Shown here piece after piece: positions 22,421 through 31,010 of a stretch of 64,000 nt of DNA (its first letter is position 1; the number at the start of each line of letters is the position of its first letter). The notes beneath the pieces are model-generated. The model searched no databases. It was not told the origin of the DNA and worked only from the letters and a program-made list of their open reading frames with translations. Made by a program: the position numbers and the translations under genes. Origin of the DNA: an uncultured Eubacteriales bacterium (GTDB lineage: Bacteria > Bacillota > Clostridia > Oscillospirales > Oscillospiraceae); contig ONEB01000008.1 in the NCBI GenBank assembly GCA_900316745.1, positions 24,019 to 88,018 of the forward strand, given 5' to 3'.

Positions 22421-24934
22421 CTATCGGTTCAGACCGAAGTTCATCACCAGCACCGGGATCAGCCACAGAAGCTGATACAGGATCATGTTGGACACGGTCG
22501 CCGCGTCGAACGAGCCCATCGCGAGCAGCAGGAACATGGCGATCGTGCCGATCGCCGCCGCTGCCACGGACAGGACGACCAGCGTGCGGACGATGCCGTA
22601 CAGGCGCTTGCCCATCGAGGCAAGCCGCACGAACGAGCCCAGGCCCCGCCGCGCCATCACGCCGGCGACATGGGTCTCCTCGCCCGGCTCGGCGGCGGAC
22701 ATGGCATAGCGCTTGGCGTAGGACGGGAAGTGGAAGCCGTCGGTGGAGATCTTGAACTTCTGGTGCAGCATCACAGGCGTGATATTTGAGTCGCGCACGG
22801 CGAACGAGGCGTCCTGCCGCGAGCGCAGCAGCTCGATGAGCGCTTTCTGCACGGATTTCACGGGCGTGTAGCGCAGGTGGATGATGCCCACGAGCTGACC
22901 CGAAATCACGACGAAGAGGATCTCTTTTTTCGTCATGCGCTCCGGCAGACGAATGCCGCGCAGATTCACGAAGTCCGCGCCGCCCACCATGATCTCCTCG
23001 CCGTCGACCATGGCGGTGAGACCGCCGGTCTTGCCGCAGCTGAACTGATCCACCGGGATCAGACGGCCGTGATGCTTTTCCAGCAGCTGCGCGAATACCG
23101 GCGCAAGACAGCTGCCGGACGCGATCACGACGCTGGCTGCCGCGGAGATGACCTTCTGCGGGTATGCGCCCTCCAGAATGCGGATGTCTCCGATCTGGAC
23201 GGTGTTGGGCGGGAAGATGTCGTCGTCGGTGATGATCATGTGCGCGCTGCGGCCGATATCGCTCACGCCGGACCAGCCGGCGATGGCAAGTCCGCGCGGG
23301 AACAGCCGCTGCGCCGCGGTGCGAAACGGCAGCGAGAAGCTGAGGATCACACACACGGGAACCAGGGCGGCAAAAATCGCCGAAAGGATGTGCGCGATGC
23401 CGGCAAACTGCCCGCTCACGGCGGCGGCGAGCAGACTCAGCACCAGCCCCAGCACGATCATATAGGGGCTCAGGATGGTATACACGGCCTCGCCGGGGCT
23501 GGATTCCTCCGCTCGGTGGATGAAGCCGTCCGGCGCGCGGTCGGACTTCATCAGCGTGATGCCCTCCTTGGAGACGTTGGAATCGGAGAAGAGCGTGATC
23601 GGCTCTTCGATCTTCTGCAGCGCGCGGAACGTCTTGCGCAGACTCTGGCAGGTAAAGCGCGCGCTGAAGATGCTCACGGTGACCGCAAGCGCGCTCACGC
23701 CGCAGAACGGCAGCCCGTAGGGGGTGTCGCCGAGAATCGCGCAGATGACGGCGTCGATCGCGGAGAGGATTGCGCTGAGCGCGACCATGGTTTCCAGACC
23801 GGGGCGCCTGCGCAAAAGGGATAGAATGCCCGTCACGATCACGTCCAGTCCTGCGAGCATGCTCGTCAGAAGCAGGATGAGACAGGTCAGCACGAGCACG
23901 GTCGGGCTCGTGCGCAGCAGACCGAAGACCGGCAGCCCCAGCGAGATGTACAGCAGCAGCACAGTCACAACGGCGCTGACGCGGCCGCGCATTTTCAGCG
24001 AGCGGATGCGCGCGCCGTAATACTTTGCGGCGTGCTCCGGCGTCGGCTCCGGGCCGAGCGGCTCGTCCGTCTCGGCGGCCTGGCGCGCCTGCGCCTGCGA
24101 TTCGCGGATGCGATAGGCGACGGCGGCGATGCGCGTGAGGATCGGCTGCAGGACCACCTCGCGGAAGTCCGGGCGCTCCGGCACGGGCTCGGCGTTTTCG
24201 GCCTCGGCGGCGTATTCCTCGCCGCTGCGGGGCGCGTATTCGCCGTCATCGACCGTAACGGCGTGGAAGACCATGGTCGGCTCTTCCGGCTCCTGCACGG
24301 GCTGCGGCGGATCGGGGCGAAGCGGCGCGTCCGGCTCCGGAGGCGCGAACTCCTCGTCCTCGGGCGGCTCGTCCTCATATTCCGCCGTCACACGGTCGAC
24401 CCAGCCGCGCAGACCGGCGAAGTGCTTTTGCACACCGCCTGCGCCGCGCCGCTTGCGCCGGGGACGCTGCCCGTGGAAGTCCCCGGGGTGGTATTCGTGC
24501 ACGTCTTCATCCGGCTCATCCGGCTTTTCCGGCAATCCCAGCGTCTCGCGCCAGGTGCCGCGAAGCAGCTTGCTTTTGTGTTTGGCCGCTTCCGGCGCGT
24601 CTGCTTCGGGGTAGTCCTCGGCGTAGGAGGCAAAGGGGTCGGCGCCGGCTTCCTCTTCCGGCGCGTCATCGTGCTCGGCGTCGTCCGGTTCCTCCGGCTC
24701 CGGATCGGGCGCGGCGAGCGCCTGCTCCAGCGGGCCGAGGGGTTCTTCCGGTGTGTCGGGCTCGTCGATGATCTCGGCGGGGATGGGGTGCGACTCAAAC
24801 GCGGCTTTCGCGCGGGGCGCCGGCGCGGGGGCGTCGGGATCATAGTTTTCATATTCGCGTAAAATGGACTCCAGGTCGAACTCGTCGCTATCCAGATCGA
24901 ACGAGTAACCGTTCACGGAAAAATCGGGGCCCAT
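22421..24934 (-). CDS. Degenerate P-type ATPase-like membrane protein
   Basis: 837 residues from the ATG at 24934 (AAGGAG nine bases before; an upstream ATG abuts that site). Residues 1 to about 310 are acidic, Pro-rich and probably disordered. The rest resembles a P1B-type pump: a helix pair, GLETMVALSAILSAIDAV, then a helix pair with PVCVILSFSLPF where pumps have the CPC-type motif, then RGLAIAGWSGVSDIGRSAHM leading to IITDDDIFPP where pumps have VFDKTGTLT. A P/N-domain remnant follows (SCGKTGGLTAMVDGEEIMVG; FVVISGQLVGIIHL), and the last helices end the protein. The DKTGT phosphorylation motif, an HP motif, the actuator TGE and GDG.ND are not visible, so it is likely a pseudo-pump. It lies 29 bases after rlmB. 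Confidence 0.75.
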   Translation of the reverse strand: MGPDFSVNGYSFDLDSDEFDLESILREYENYDPDAPAPAPRAKAAFESHPIPAEIIDEPDTPEEPLGPLEQALAAPDPEPEEPDDAEHDDAPEEEAGADPFASYAEDYPEADAPEAAKHKSKLLRGTWRETLGLPEKPDEPDEDVHEYHPGDFHGQRPRRKRRGAGGVQKHFAGLRGWVDRVTAEYEDEPPEDEEFAPPEPDAPLRPDPPQPVQEPEEPTMVFHAVTVDDGEYAPRSGEEYAAEAENAEPVPERPDFREVVLQPILTRIAAVAYRIRESQAQARQAAETDEPLGPEPTPEHAAKYYGARIRSLKMRGRVSAVVTVLLLYISLGLPVFGLLRTSPTVLVLTCLILLLTSMLAGLDVIVTGILSLLRRRPGLETMVALSAILSAIDAVICAILGDTPYGLPFCGVSALAVTVSIFSARFTCQSLRKTFRALQKIEEPITLFSDSNVSKEGITLMKSDRAPDGFIHRAEESSPGEAVYTILSPYMIVLGLVLSLLAAAVSGQFAGIAHILSAIFAALVPVCVILSFSLPFRTAAQRLFPRGLAIAGWSGVSDIGRSAHMIITDDDIFPPNTVQIGDIRILEGAYPQKVISAAASVVIASGSCLAPVFAQLLEKHHGRLIPVDQFSCGKTGGLTAMVDGEEIMVGGADFVNLRGIRLPERMTKKEILFVVISGQLVGIIHLRYTPVKSVQKALIELLRSRQDASFAVRDSNITPVMLHQKFKISTDGFHFPSYAKRYAMSAAEPGEETHVAGVMARRGLGSFVRLASMGKRLYGIVRTLVVLSVAAAAIGTIAMFLLLAMGSFDAATVSNMILYQLLWLIPVLVMNFGLNR

Positions 24935-24963
24935 GGTTATCATCTCCTTACGGGGGATGGAAG

Positions 24964-25710
24964 TTATCTTTGTCTCAATGCTTCATACATCAGCACGGCG
25001 GCTGCCGCGCTGGCGTTCAGGGACGAAATTTCGCCCTTCATCGGAATCGACACGAGCACGTCGCAGTGCTCGCGCACGAGGCGGCTGATGCCGTCGCCCT
25101 CGGAGCCGATCACGATGCAGATGCTGCCCGTGAGATCGGTCTTCCACAGGGGGCTCGTGCCCTCTGCCGCGGCGCCGTAGACCCAGACGCCCGCTTTCTT
25201 GAGCGTCTCGATGGCGGCGGAGAGATTCGGCACGCGGGCGATGGGCAGGTGCTCGGCAGCTCCGGCGCTGGCCTTGTCCACCACGGCGGTGAGCCCCGCG
25301 CTGCGGCGCTTCGGAATGATCACGCCGTGCGCGCCCACGCACTCAGCCGTGCGGATGATCGCGCCGAGGTTGTGGGGATCGGAAATCTCGTCGCACATGA
25401 CGAGAAACGGCGCTTCACCCTTTTCTGCAGCGCGCTGCAGGAGATCCTCCACCGTACAGTATTCCTTGACGGCGCACAGCGCCACCACGCCCTGATGCGC
25501 GTGGGTCTGGCTCATGGCGTCGAGCTTGCGGCGGTCGGTCTCCACGACGACGACGCCCTGCGCGCGCGCCTTGGAGGCGATGTGCCCCAGCGTCTGGTCT
25601 ACCTCGCCCTTTGCAATATAGATCTTGTCGATCGCGCGTCCGGCGCGCAGCGCTTCGATCACGGCGTTTCGCCCCTCGATGCGCTCGTTGATGTTGTTTT
25701 CAAATTCCAT
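24964..25710 (-). CDS. rlmB: TrmH/RlmB-family RNA 2'-O-methyltransferase
   Basis: 248 residues. An N-terminal SpoU substrate-binding domain (RIEGRNAVIEALRAGRAIDKIY, residues 8-29) is followed by a SPOUT domain with motif 1 DPHNLGAIIRTAECVGAHGV, motif 2 CIVIGSEGDGISRL and motif 3 IPMKGEISSLNASAAAAVLM, which form the trefoil-knot SAM site. The closest characterised group is RlmB, which methylates G2251 of 23S rRNA; YacO-like Firmicute proteins are named the same. It is the first gene of a unit with the P-type-ATPase-like gene. Confidence 0.92.
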   Translation of the reverse strand: MEFENNINERIEGRNAVIEALRAGRAIDKIYIAKGEVDQTLGHIASKARAQGVVVVETDRRKLDAMSQTHAHQGVVALCAVKEYCTVEDLLQRAAEKGEAPFLVMCDEISDPHNLGAIIRTAECVGAHGVIIPKRRSAGLTAVVDKASAGAAEHLPIARVPNLSAAIETLKKAGVWVYGAAAEGTSPLWKTDLTGSICIVIGSEGDGISRLVREHCDVLVSIPMKGEISSLNASAAAAVLMYEALRQR

Positions 25711-25879
25711 AAATCCGTGAATCCTTTATCTGAAACTTTGATACTGATACAAATATCATAATACCACAGCTCGCGGCATTAAGAAAGCACAAATCCGAAA
25801 GAATCTCAAAAAAATTGTAGCTTTGTGACAGCAGATCCTTATTTTTCTCCCGCAGCACACCCTTTGCCGCAAAAAAGGA

Positions 25880-25908
25880 TAGACTTTCCGCTCAAAAGAG
25901 GGTAAAAT
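25880..25908 (+). promoter_or_regulatory. Promoter of the rhomboid-like/PQQ/YcxB operon
   Basis: TAGACT (25880-25885) and TAAAAT (25903-25908) on the plus strand with a 17-base spacer, about 50 bases before the first ATG. Confidence 0.5.
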
Positions 25909-25958
25909 AATATGTCAATGTACAATGGTTTATTGTATCCTGTCCCCGGAGGAACTCT

Positions 25959-26804
25959 ATGAAGAAACTGATGGATCGCATCGATCGTTTTTGCATTCTG
26001 CACCCGCGCTTCGGCATTCGGCGGCTGATGCTCTATATCGTGCTCGGAAACATCCTGATCTATGTCCTCGCGATGATGGACACGACGGGGCTTGTGTACC
26101 AGAAGCTGTGCTTTTCCGGACAGGGCATCCTGCGCGGAGAGGTCTGGCGCATCGTGACGTATCTCTTTGTCGCGGGCGGGGGATCGCCGATTCTGTTTCT
26201 GATCGAGATGTATTTTTACTACTGGATCGGCTCGTCGCTCGAAAACGAATGGGGCGCGGGAAAGTTCACGATCTATTACTGCATCGGCGCACTTCTGCAG
26301 GCGGTGTTCGGCGTGCTTCTCACGCTGATCCTGAAGCAGGACATTGTCATCTCCGCGACCTATCTGAACCTCTCGATGTTCTTCGCCTTTGCCACGCTCT
26401 TCCCGGACGTGATGGTGCTGCTGTTTTTCATCATCCCGGTCAAGGTCAAGTGGCTGGCGTATCTGGACGCGGCGCTGTTTGCCTATGGGATCGTCACAAC
26501 GAGCTTCCCGCTGAATCTTCTGCCGATTGTGGCGGTGCTGAACTATCTCATTTTCTGCGGCGGCTGGCTCATCGACCTCGTGCGTCCTGCGCGCGTGCGG
26601 GCCGAGCGCAGGACCGTGGAGTTTCAGACCGAGGCACGGCGCATCCGAAAGGAGCAGGATCAGCGCGGCTATCGCCACAAGTGCGAGGTCTGCGGCCGCA
26701 CGGACGCGGAATATCCCACGCTGCAGTTCCGCTATTGCTCGCGCTGCGCGGGCTACCACTGCTACTGCGAAGATCATATTTCCAATCATACGCATATTCA
26801 ATAA
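25959..26804 (+). CDS. Rhomboid-like membrane protein with C-terminal zinc motif
   Basis: 281 residues; GGAGGAACTCT precedes the ATG. Five to six helices, with GEVWRIVTYLFVAGGGSPIL and FYYWIGSSLENEWGAGKFTIYY matching the rhomboid/Der1-like pattern (GE.WR..T......; G..LE...G...F...Y). The serine protease GxSG and the late histidine are not visible, so it looks like an inactive rhomboid. Residues about 245-275 hold a zinc-ribbon-like cluster (CEVCGRTDAEYP, YCSRCAGYHCYCEDH). It might act as a membrane chaperone or scaffold. The PQQ-propeller gene starts 22 bases later, in the same operon. Confidence 0.75.
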   Translation: MKKLMDRIDRFCILHPRFGIRRLMLYIVLGNILIYVLAMMDTTGLVYQKLCFSGQGILRGEVWRIVTYLFVAGGGSPILFLIEMYFYYWIGSSLENEWGAGKFTIYYCIGALLQAVFGVLLTLILKQDIVISATYLNLSMFFAFATLFPDVMVLLFFIIPVKVKWLAYLDAALFAYGIVTTSFPLNLLPIVAVLNYLIFCGGWLIDLVRPARVRAERRTVEFQTEARRIRKEQDQRGYRHKCEVCGRTDAEYPTLQFRYCSRCAGYHCYCEDHISNHTHIQ

Positions 26805-26826
26805 CCCGGCATAGGAGATAAAGATA

Positions 26827-28713
26827 ATGAGTGAAGCATCCAGAAATCAGACGCCGCGCCGCACGTCGGCGACCAGACAAAAAAAGCGTTCCGGGATCGG
26901 CCTGTTTTTCCACAAGCTGCGCCTGCTGGGGATCGCGCTGATGTATGCGATTGCCCGCGCCGCGCAGCGTGCCGGCAGACGCAAGACCATTCTGACAACG
27001 CTGCTTGCGGCGATGTGCCTTGTTCTGCTCGTGATCGAGGTGAAGATCGTGGTCTTCAACGTGAAGACCCGCCCGGACACGCCGCAGAGCACTGCCGCCG
27101 TGCAGACGCAGGCCGACACGGCAGAGACCGCCGAGCCTGACGTGACGGAGGCGACCGCCGCCGCAACGCCGCAGCCCGTGCTGGATCTCGAGGTCAAGGC
27201 GACGGACGCGACGCAGCCGAGCAAGTTCATCCGCACGGCGGACGTCGTCGTGAACGGCACGCCGCAAAACAGCTATACCTTCGACAAGCCCATCCGCTTC
27301 GGCGACAGCTCCGAATACGCCAAGCTCGAGGGCATCATGACCTTCCGCGGCAATAACTACCGCAGCGGCGCAGCCTACGGCGTTGCCGATATCAAAGAGA
27401 AGAAGCTGAGCATTGCCTGGGAGCACAACAGCGGCGCGCTCACGGCTCCTGACGGCGATACCTGGACCGGCAGCGGCTGGACCGGTCAGCCGCTGATCGT
27501 CACCTGGCCGAAGGCGACGCGCCAGATCATGAATATGGAAGACTGGGCGAAGCAGGCCGACACGCTCACCGAGGCCGTCTACGCCACGATGGACGGACAC
27601 GTTTACTTCTATGAGCTCGAGACCGGCAAGGCCACGCGCGAGCCGATCAATCTGGGCTTTACGTTCAAGGGCGCTGGCGCGCTCGATCCGCGCGGCTACC
27701 CGATCCTCTATGTCGGCGCGGGCATCAGCAGCGCACGCGGCGCGGGCAGAGCCTTTGCCGTGAGCCTGGTCGACGGCTCCGTTCTGTATGAGTTCGGCGC
27801 CTCCGATCCGTATTCCTACCGCTCGACCTGGACGATGTTTGACGCCTCGCCGCTGGTCTCCGCCGAGACCGACCAGCTCATCTACCCCGGCGAGAGCGGC
27901 GTGATCTATATCATCAAGCTCAACACCAAGTATGACGAGGCCGCGGGCACGCTCACGATGAACCCCGACGAGCCCGTGCGCTGGCGCTATCAGGGCGTGC
28001 GCACCGGCACGCAGTTCTGGGTCGGCGTCGAGGCGTCTCCCGTCATCTGGAACCACTATCTCTACATGGCCGACAACGGCGGCAACCTCATGTGCATGGA
28101 TCTCGACACCATGCAGCTCGTGTGGGTGCAGGACACGCTGGACGACACAAACTGCACGCCTGTGCTCGAGTGCGAGGACGGCCACCCCTATATCTACATC
28201 AGCACGTCGTTCCACGCCGGCTGGCGCGCGAGCGAAAACAGCGCCTGCAACATCCCGGTCTGGAAGATCGATGCGCTGGACGGCACCATCATCTGGAGCC
28301 ATGACTACTCCTGCTACACGGTGTCCGGCGTATCCGGCGGCGTGCAGGGCACGATCGCCTGCGGCAGAAACGACCTGTCCGACATCATCTATGTCCCCGT
28401 CGCCCGCACCGGCGGGTCCGCCAACTCCGGCATCCTCGCCGCACTCGACAAGAAGACCGGCGAGACCGTCTGGGAGTTCAAGACCCAAGTTTACAGCTGG
28501 TCGTCCCCTGTCGACGTCTATGACAGCACGGGTCACGGCTATATCATCTATCCCACCGCCGGCGGCTATGTCTATCTGCTGGACGGCAAGACCGGCGAGA
28601 AGCTCGACGGCCTCGACGTCGGCGGCAACGTCGAAGCCTCCTGCGCCGTGTTCAACGACATGATCGTCGTCGGGCATCGTCTCCAGAAGATCTTCGGCAT
28701 CAAGCTGAGCTGA
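26827..28713 (+). CDS. Membrane-anchored PQQ-type beta-propeller protein
   Basis: 628 residues. A basic cytoplasmic N terminus is followed by one transmembrane helix near residues 55-75 and an Ala/Thr-rich linker; the rest is extracellular. Repeats such as YATMDGHVYFYELETGKA, ILAALDKKTGETVWEFK and YPTAGGYVYLLDGKTGEKL are PQQ/quinoprotein-like propeller blades (LD..TG...W). No PQQ-dependent dehydrogenase active-site pattern is apparent, so a BamB-like structural or ligand-binding role is more likely than catalysis. Three aromatic-rich regions (GSGWTGQPLIVTWPK) may bind a glycan. It lies between the rhomboid-like and YcxB-like genes, all in one direction. Confidence 0.8.
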   Translation: MSEASRNQTPRRTSATRQKKRSGIGLFFHKLRLLGIALMYAIARAAQRAGRRKTILTTLLAAMCLVLLVIEVKIVVFNVKTRPDTPQSTAAVQTQADTAETAEPDVTEATAAATPQPVLDLEVKATDATQPSKFIRTADVVVNGTPQNSYTFDKPIRFGDSSEYAKLEGIMTFRGNNYRSGAAYGVADIKEKKLSIAWEHNSGALTAPDGDTWTGSGWTGQPLIVTWPKATRQIMNMEDWAKQADTLTEAVYATMDGHVYFYELETGKATREPINLGFTFKGAGALDPRGYPILYVGAGISSARGAGRAFAVSLVDGSVLYEFGASDPYSYRSTWTMFDASPLVSAETDQLIYPGESGVIYIIKLNTKYDEAAGTLTMNPDEPVRWRYQGVRTGTQFWVGVEASPVIWNHYLYMADNGGNLMCMDLDTMQLVWVQDTLDDTNCTPVLECEDGHPYIYISTSFHAGWRASENSACNIPVWKIDALDGTIIWSHDYSCYTVSGVSGGVQGTIACGRNDLSDIIYVPVARTGGSANSGILAALDKKTGETVWEFKTQVYSWSSPVDVYDSTGHGYIIYPTAGGYVYLLDGKTGEKLDGLDVGGNVEASCAVFNDMIVVGHRLQKIFGIKLS

Positions 28714-28727
28714 AAAAGGAGCGTCTG

Positions 28728-29219
28728 ATGGAAATCTTGTTTGAAAACCGCTTTGTGCGGACAAAAGAGATCCTGCAGGAGTTCTACCGCTACGCGTATT
28801 TCAAAAACCCGACGATTCTGATCGCGGACATTGCGCTGCTGGCGCTGCTCGCGGTGAGCCTGCTTCTCTGGGGCACGCATCTGCCGCTCGCGGTTGTGAT
28901 CGTGGTGCCGGTCGTCGCCGCGGCGCAGTACTGGACGTATACACGCGCGGTGAACGCGGTGATGAAGCGGGACGACGAGCTGACCGCCGGCGGCAAGCTG
29001 GAGGTGACCGCGGCCGCGACGGAGGAGAAGCTCGTGAATACGGATTCCACCGGCGCGTCAATGGAGCTTCCCTATGACAAGGTGAAAAAGATCGCGCAGA
29101 CGAAAAGTCTCATCCTCCTGCGCTCACAGGCAAACTTCTGGTACATCCTCCCGAAGAACACGTTTACGAAAGGCACGGCGGAGGAATTCCTCGCGTTTTT
29201 GAAATCGAAAGGGCTCTGA
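28728..29219 (+). CDS. YcxB-like membrane protein
   Basis: 163 residues from an ATG behind AAAAAGGAG, 14 bases after the propeller gene. Two adjacent helices (about residues 25-70: ILIADIALLALLAVSLLLWG, LAVVIVVPVVAAAQYW) are followed by a soluble C-terminal half with a PH-like YcxB pattern (VNTDSTGASMELPYDKVKKI, LILLRSQANFWYILPKNTFT). The family is conserved but its function is unknown. It closes the operon; a strong hairpin follows. Confidence 0.8.
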   Translation: MEILFENRFVRTKEILQEFYRYAYFKNPTILIADIALLALLAVSLLLWGTHLPLAVVIVVPVVAAAQYWTYTRAVNAVMKRDDELTAGGKLEVTAAATEEKLVNTDSTGASMELPYDKVKKIAQTKSLILLRSQANFWYILPKNTFTKGTAEEFLAFLKSKGL

Positions 29220-29230
29220 AGAGCAGCAAA

Positions 29231-29260
29231 CACCCCCGAGATGTTGCAGTCTCGGGGGTG
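29231..29260. terminator. Bidirectional terminator
   Basis: cacccccgaga and tctcgggggtg form a perfect 11-base stem with an eight-base loop between the YcxB-like gene and the convergent VanZ gene; a T-rich stretch follows on the plus strand. Confidence 0.8.
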
Positions 29261-29267
29261 CATTGTT

Positions 29268-29672
29268 TTATTCTTTTTTCCAAATCGCGAGCCGCAGTAC
29301 AAGCTGCGCGAGACCAAAGCCCGCGAGATCGAGCCAGACGTCCGCGATCTGTCCGCTGCGTCCGGGGGAGAAGAGCTGGATCGTCTCGTCGAAAAACGCC
29401 GCGAGAAAGCCCGCGAACACGGCCTCGATCACGGCGGTGCGCCCGCGCTGCGGAAACGCGCCGAACACAAGTCCGCCGAGGACGGCGTACTCCGTAAAGT
29501 GCGCAGCCTTGCGCACGAGCCGGTCCGTGACCCACGGGAGCATCTGGCTCAGCACGGCGACGATGCCGCCGCTCTCGGCCTTGCTCTCCGAGGCGGGCAT
29601 CATGGAGTGCCCCCAGATGACGGCGAGCCAGAGGATCGTCAGAACAAGGAATACGCGCCGGCGCGTCTTCAT
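29268..29672 (-). CDS. VanZ-family membrane protein
   Basis: 134 residues with about four helices. VIWGHSMMPASES, VRKAAHFTEYAVLGGLVFGA and AAFFDETIQLFSPGRSGQIA-DVWLDLAGFGL are the VanZ-family signature (K..H...Y..L......; DE..Q.F.pgR...i.D...N..G). The founding member gives low-level teicoplanin resistance, but most homologues have unknown envelope roles. Its ATG overlaps the tdk stop by four bases (ATGA), so it is translated with tdk; longer frames upstream are antisense or out-of-frame shadows. Confidence 0.9.
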   Translation of the reverse strand: MKTRRRVFLVLTILWLAVIWGHSMMPASESKAESGGIVAVLSQMLPWVTDRLVRKAAHFTEYAVLGGLVFGAFPQRGRTAVIEAVFAGFLAAFFDETIQLFSPGRSGQIADVWLDLAGFGLAQLVLRLAIWKKE

Positions 29673-30250
29673 GCCTGCTCCTGTGCGCGGATCTTGTTCT
29701 TCCAGCACTTGTGGCACATGGCGACATAGCTGTCGTTGCCGCCGAGCAGGATCTGCCCGCCCTCGGTGATGACCTTTCCGTTTTCGTCGATGCGCGCGTT
29801 CACGGTCGCCTTGCGGCCGCAGGCGCAGACGGTCTTGATCTCGGTGAGAGAATCCGCAAGCTCCATCAGACGCATCGCGCCGGGGAAAAAGTGCGTCAGA
29901 AAGTCCGTGCGCAGACCGAAGCACAGCACGGGCAGATCCTCGTCGTCCACAATCGTGCGGAGCTGGTCGATCTGCTCGGGCGTGAAGAACTGCGCCTCGT
30001 CGGCGATGATCACGTCCACATCCGGAATGCCTGCAAACGTTTCGAGAATGTTCTCCTCGGGCGTGATGACCTGCGCCTCGCGCTGCAGGCCGATGCGCGA
30101 GCGGATGATGTTTTTGCCGTCCCGGTCGTCGATCGAGGGCTTGATGAGCCAGACCTTCATGCCGAGCTCTTCATAGTTGAACTGCGTAATGAGCGCCTGC
30201 GCGGACTTGGATGAGCCCATCGCGCCGTATTTGAAATAGAGTTTTGCCAT
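29669..30250 (-). CDS. tdk: Thymidine kinase
   Basis: 193 residues, typical of type II thymidine kinases. Walker A is in YGAMGSSKSAQAL (residues 8-20), the Walker B/lid region is IIADEAQFF near 85, and the zinc-binding cysteines are in CACGRKA and the C-terminal CHKCW. It phosphorylates thymidine (and deoxyuridine) to the monophosphate with ATP. It lies 12 bases after udk and overlaps the VanZ gene, so pyrimidine nucleoside kinases are co-expressed; they complement the nucleoside importer and DeoD at the left end of the window. Confidence 0.96.
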   Translation of the reverse strand: MAKLYFKYGAMGSSKSAQALITQFNYEELGMKVWLIKPSIDDRDGKNIIRSRIGLQREAQVITPEENILETFAGIPDVDVIIADEAQFFTPEQIDQLRTIVDDEDLPVLCFGLRTDFLTHFFPGAMRLMELADSLTEIKTVCACGRKATVNARIDENGKVITEGGQILLGGNDSYVAMCHKCWKNKIRAQEQA

Positions 30251-30262
30251 GTGAACTGCTCC

Positions 30263-30892
30263 TTAGATGTTGACGTTTCTTCCCTCGATATGCGCGCGGA
30301 TGCGCTCCATGACGAAATCCGTCGCCACGCGGTTGTGCCCGCCGGTGGGGATGATGATGTCAGCGTTGCGCTTCGAGGGCTCCACGAACATCTCGTGCAT
30401 GGGCTTGACGGTGGCGAGATACTGCGTCACGATGCTCTCCAGATCGCGCCCGCGGTCACGCGTGTCGCGCACGATGCGGCGCAGGATGCGCACGTCCGCG
30501 TCCGTGTCCACGAAAATCTTCACGTCCATGCGCTTGCAGAGCTCGGGCTCCGCGAAGATGAGGATGCCCTCCACGACGAGGACCTTCGCGGGGCGTACGG
30601 TGATGGTCTTGTCCGAACGGTTGTGTACGGTGTAGTCATAGACCGGGCACTGGATCGCCTCGCCCCGGCGGAGCGCCTCAAGATGCTGCACGAGCAGATC
30701 CGTGTCAAAGGCGTTGGGGTGGTCATAGTTGAGCTTCGTGCGCTCGGCATAGCTCAGCTCGTCGTGCCGCTTGTAGTAGTTGTCGTGATACAGCACGCTC
30801 ACGTCGCCGCCGAACTCTTTCATAATGCGCTTGGTGATGGTGGTCTTGCCGCTGCCGGTGCCGCCGGCAATGCCGATGGTGATGATATCCAT
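30263..30892 (-). CDS. udk: Uridine kinase
   Basis: 209 residues, normal for Udk. P-loop GIAGGTGSGKTT at residues 7-18, then DNYYKRHDELSYAERTKLNY and HPNAFDTDLLVQHL, the uridine/cytidine-binding region, and VLVVEGILIFAEPELCKRMD with IFVDTDADVRILRRIVRD. It makes UMP/CMP from the nucleosides. It is the promoter-proximal gene of the udk-tdk-VanZ unit. Confidence 0.96.
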   Translation of the reverse strand: MDIITIGIAGGTGSGKTTITKRIMKEFGGDVSVLYHDNYYKRHDELSYAERTKLNYDHPNAFDTDLLVQHLEALRRGEAIQCPVYDYTVHNRSDKTITVRPAKVLVVEGILIFAEPELCKRMDVKIFVDTDADVRILRRIVRDTRDRGRDLESIVTQYLATVKPMHEMFVEPSKRNADIIIPTGGHNRVATDFVMERIRAHIEGRNVNI

Positions 30893-30962
30893 AAAACAAG
30901 AACCCCTTTTCTTTTGTTATCACGCTTATGATACCATAAATGCCCCTGCCATGCAAACCTAA

Positions 30963-31009
30963 AAGCAGGGCGTGCTGCTTCTTTTACAGCACGCCCTGCG
31001 GCTTTTTTT
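30963..31009. terminator. Strong bidirectional hairpin terminator
   Basis: gcagggcgtgctg and cagcacgccctgc form a perfect 13-base stem; minus-strand reading ends in TTTT, plus-strand reading in a later run of seven T. It ends the MMPL-partner gene, which stops at 31011. Confidence 0.9.
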
Positions 31010-31010
31010 G

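Noticed and set aside
26569-28764. A 731-codon minus-strand frame opposite the PQQ-propeller gene
   Set aside because: It is rich in Ala/Arg/Asp/Val without domain features and mirrors the real gene on the other strand, as expected from GC-rich third positions.
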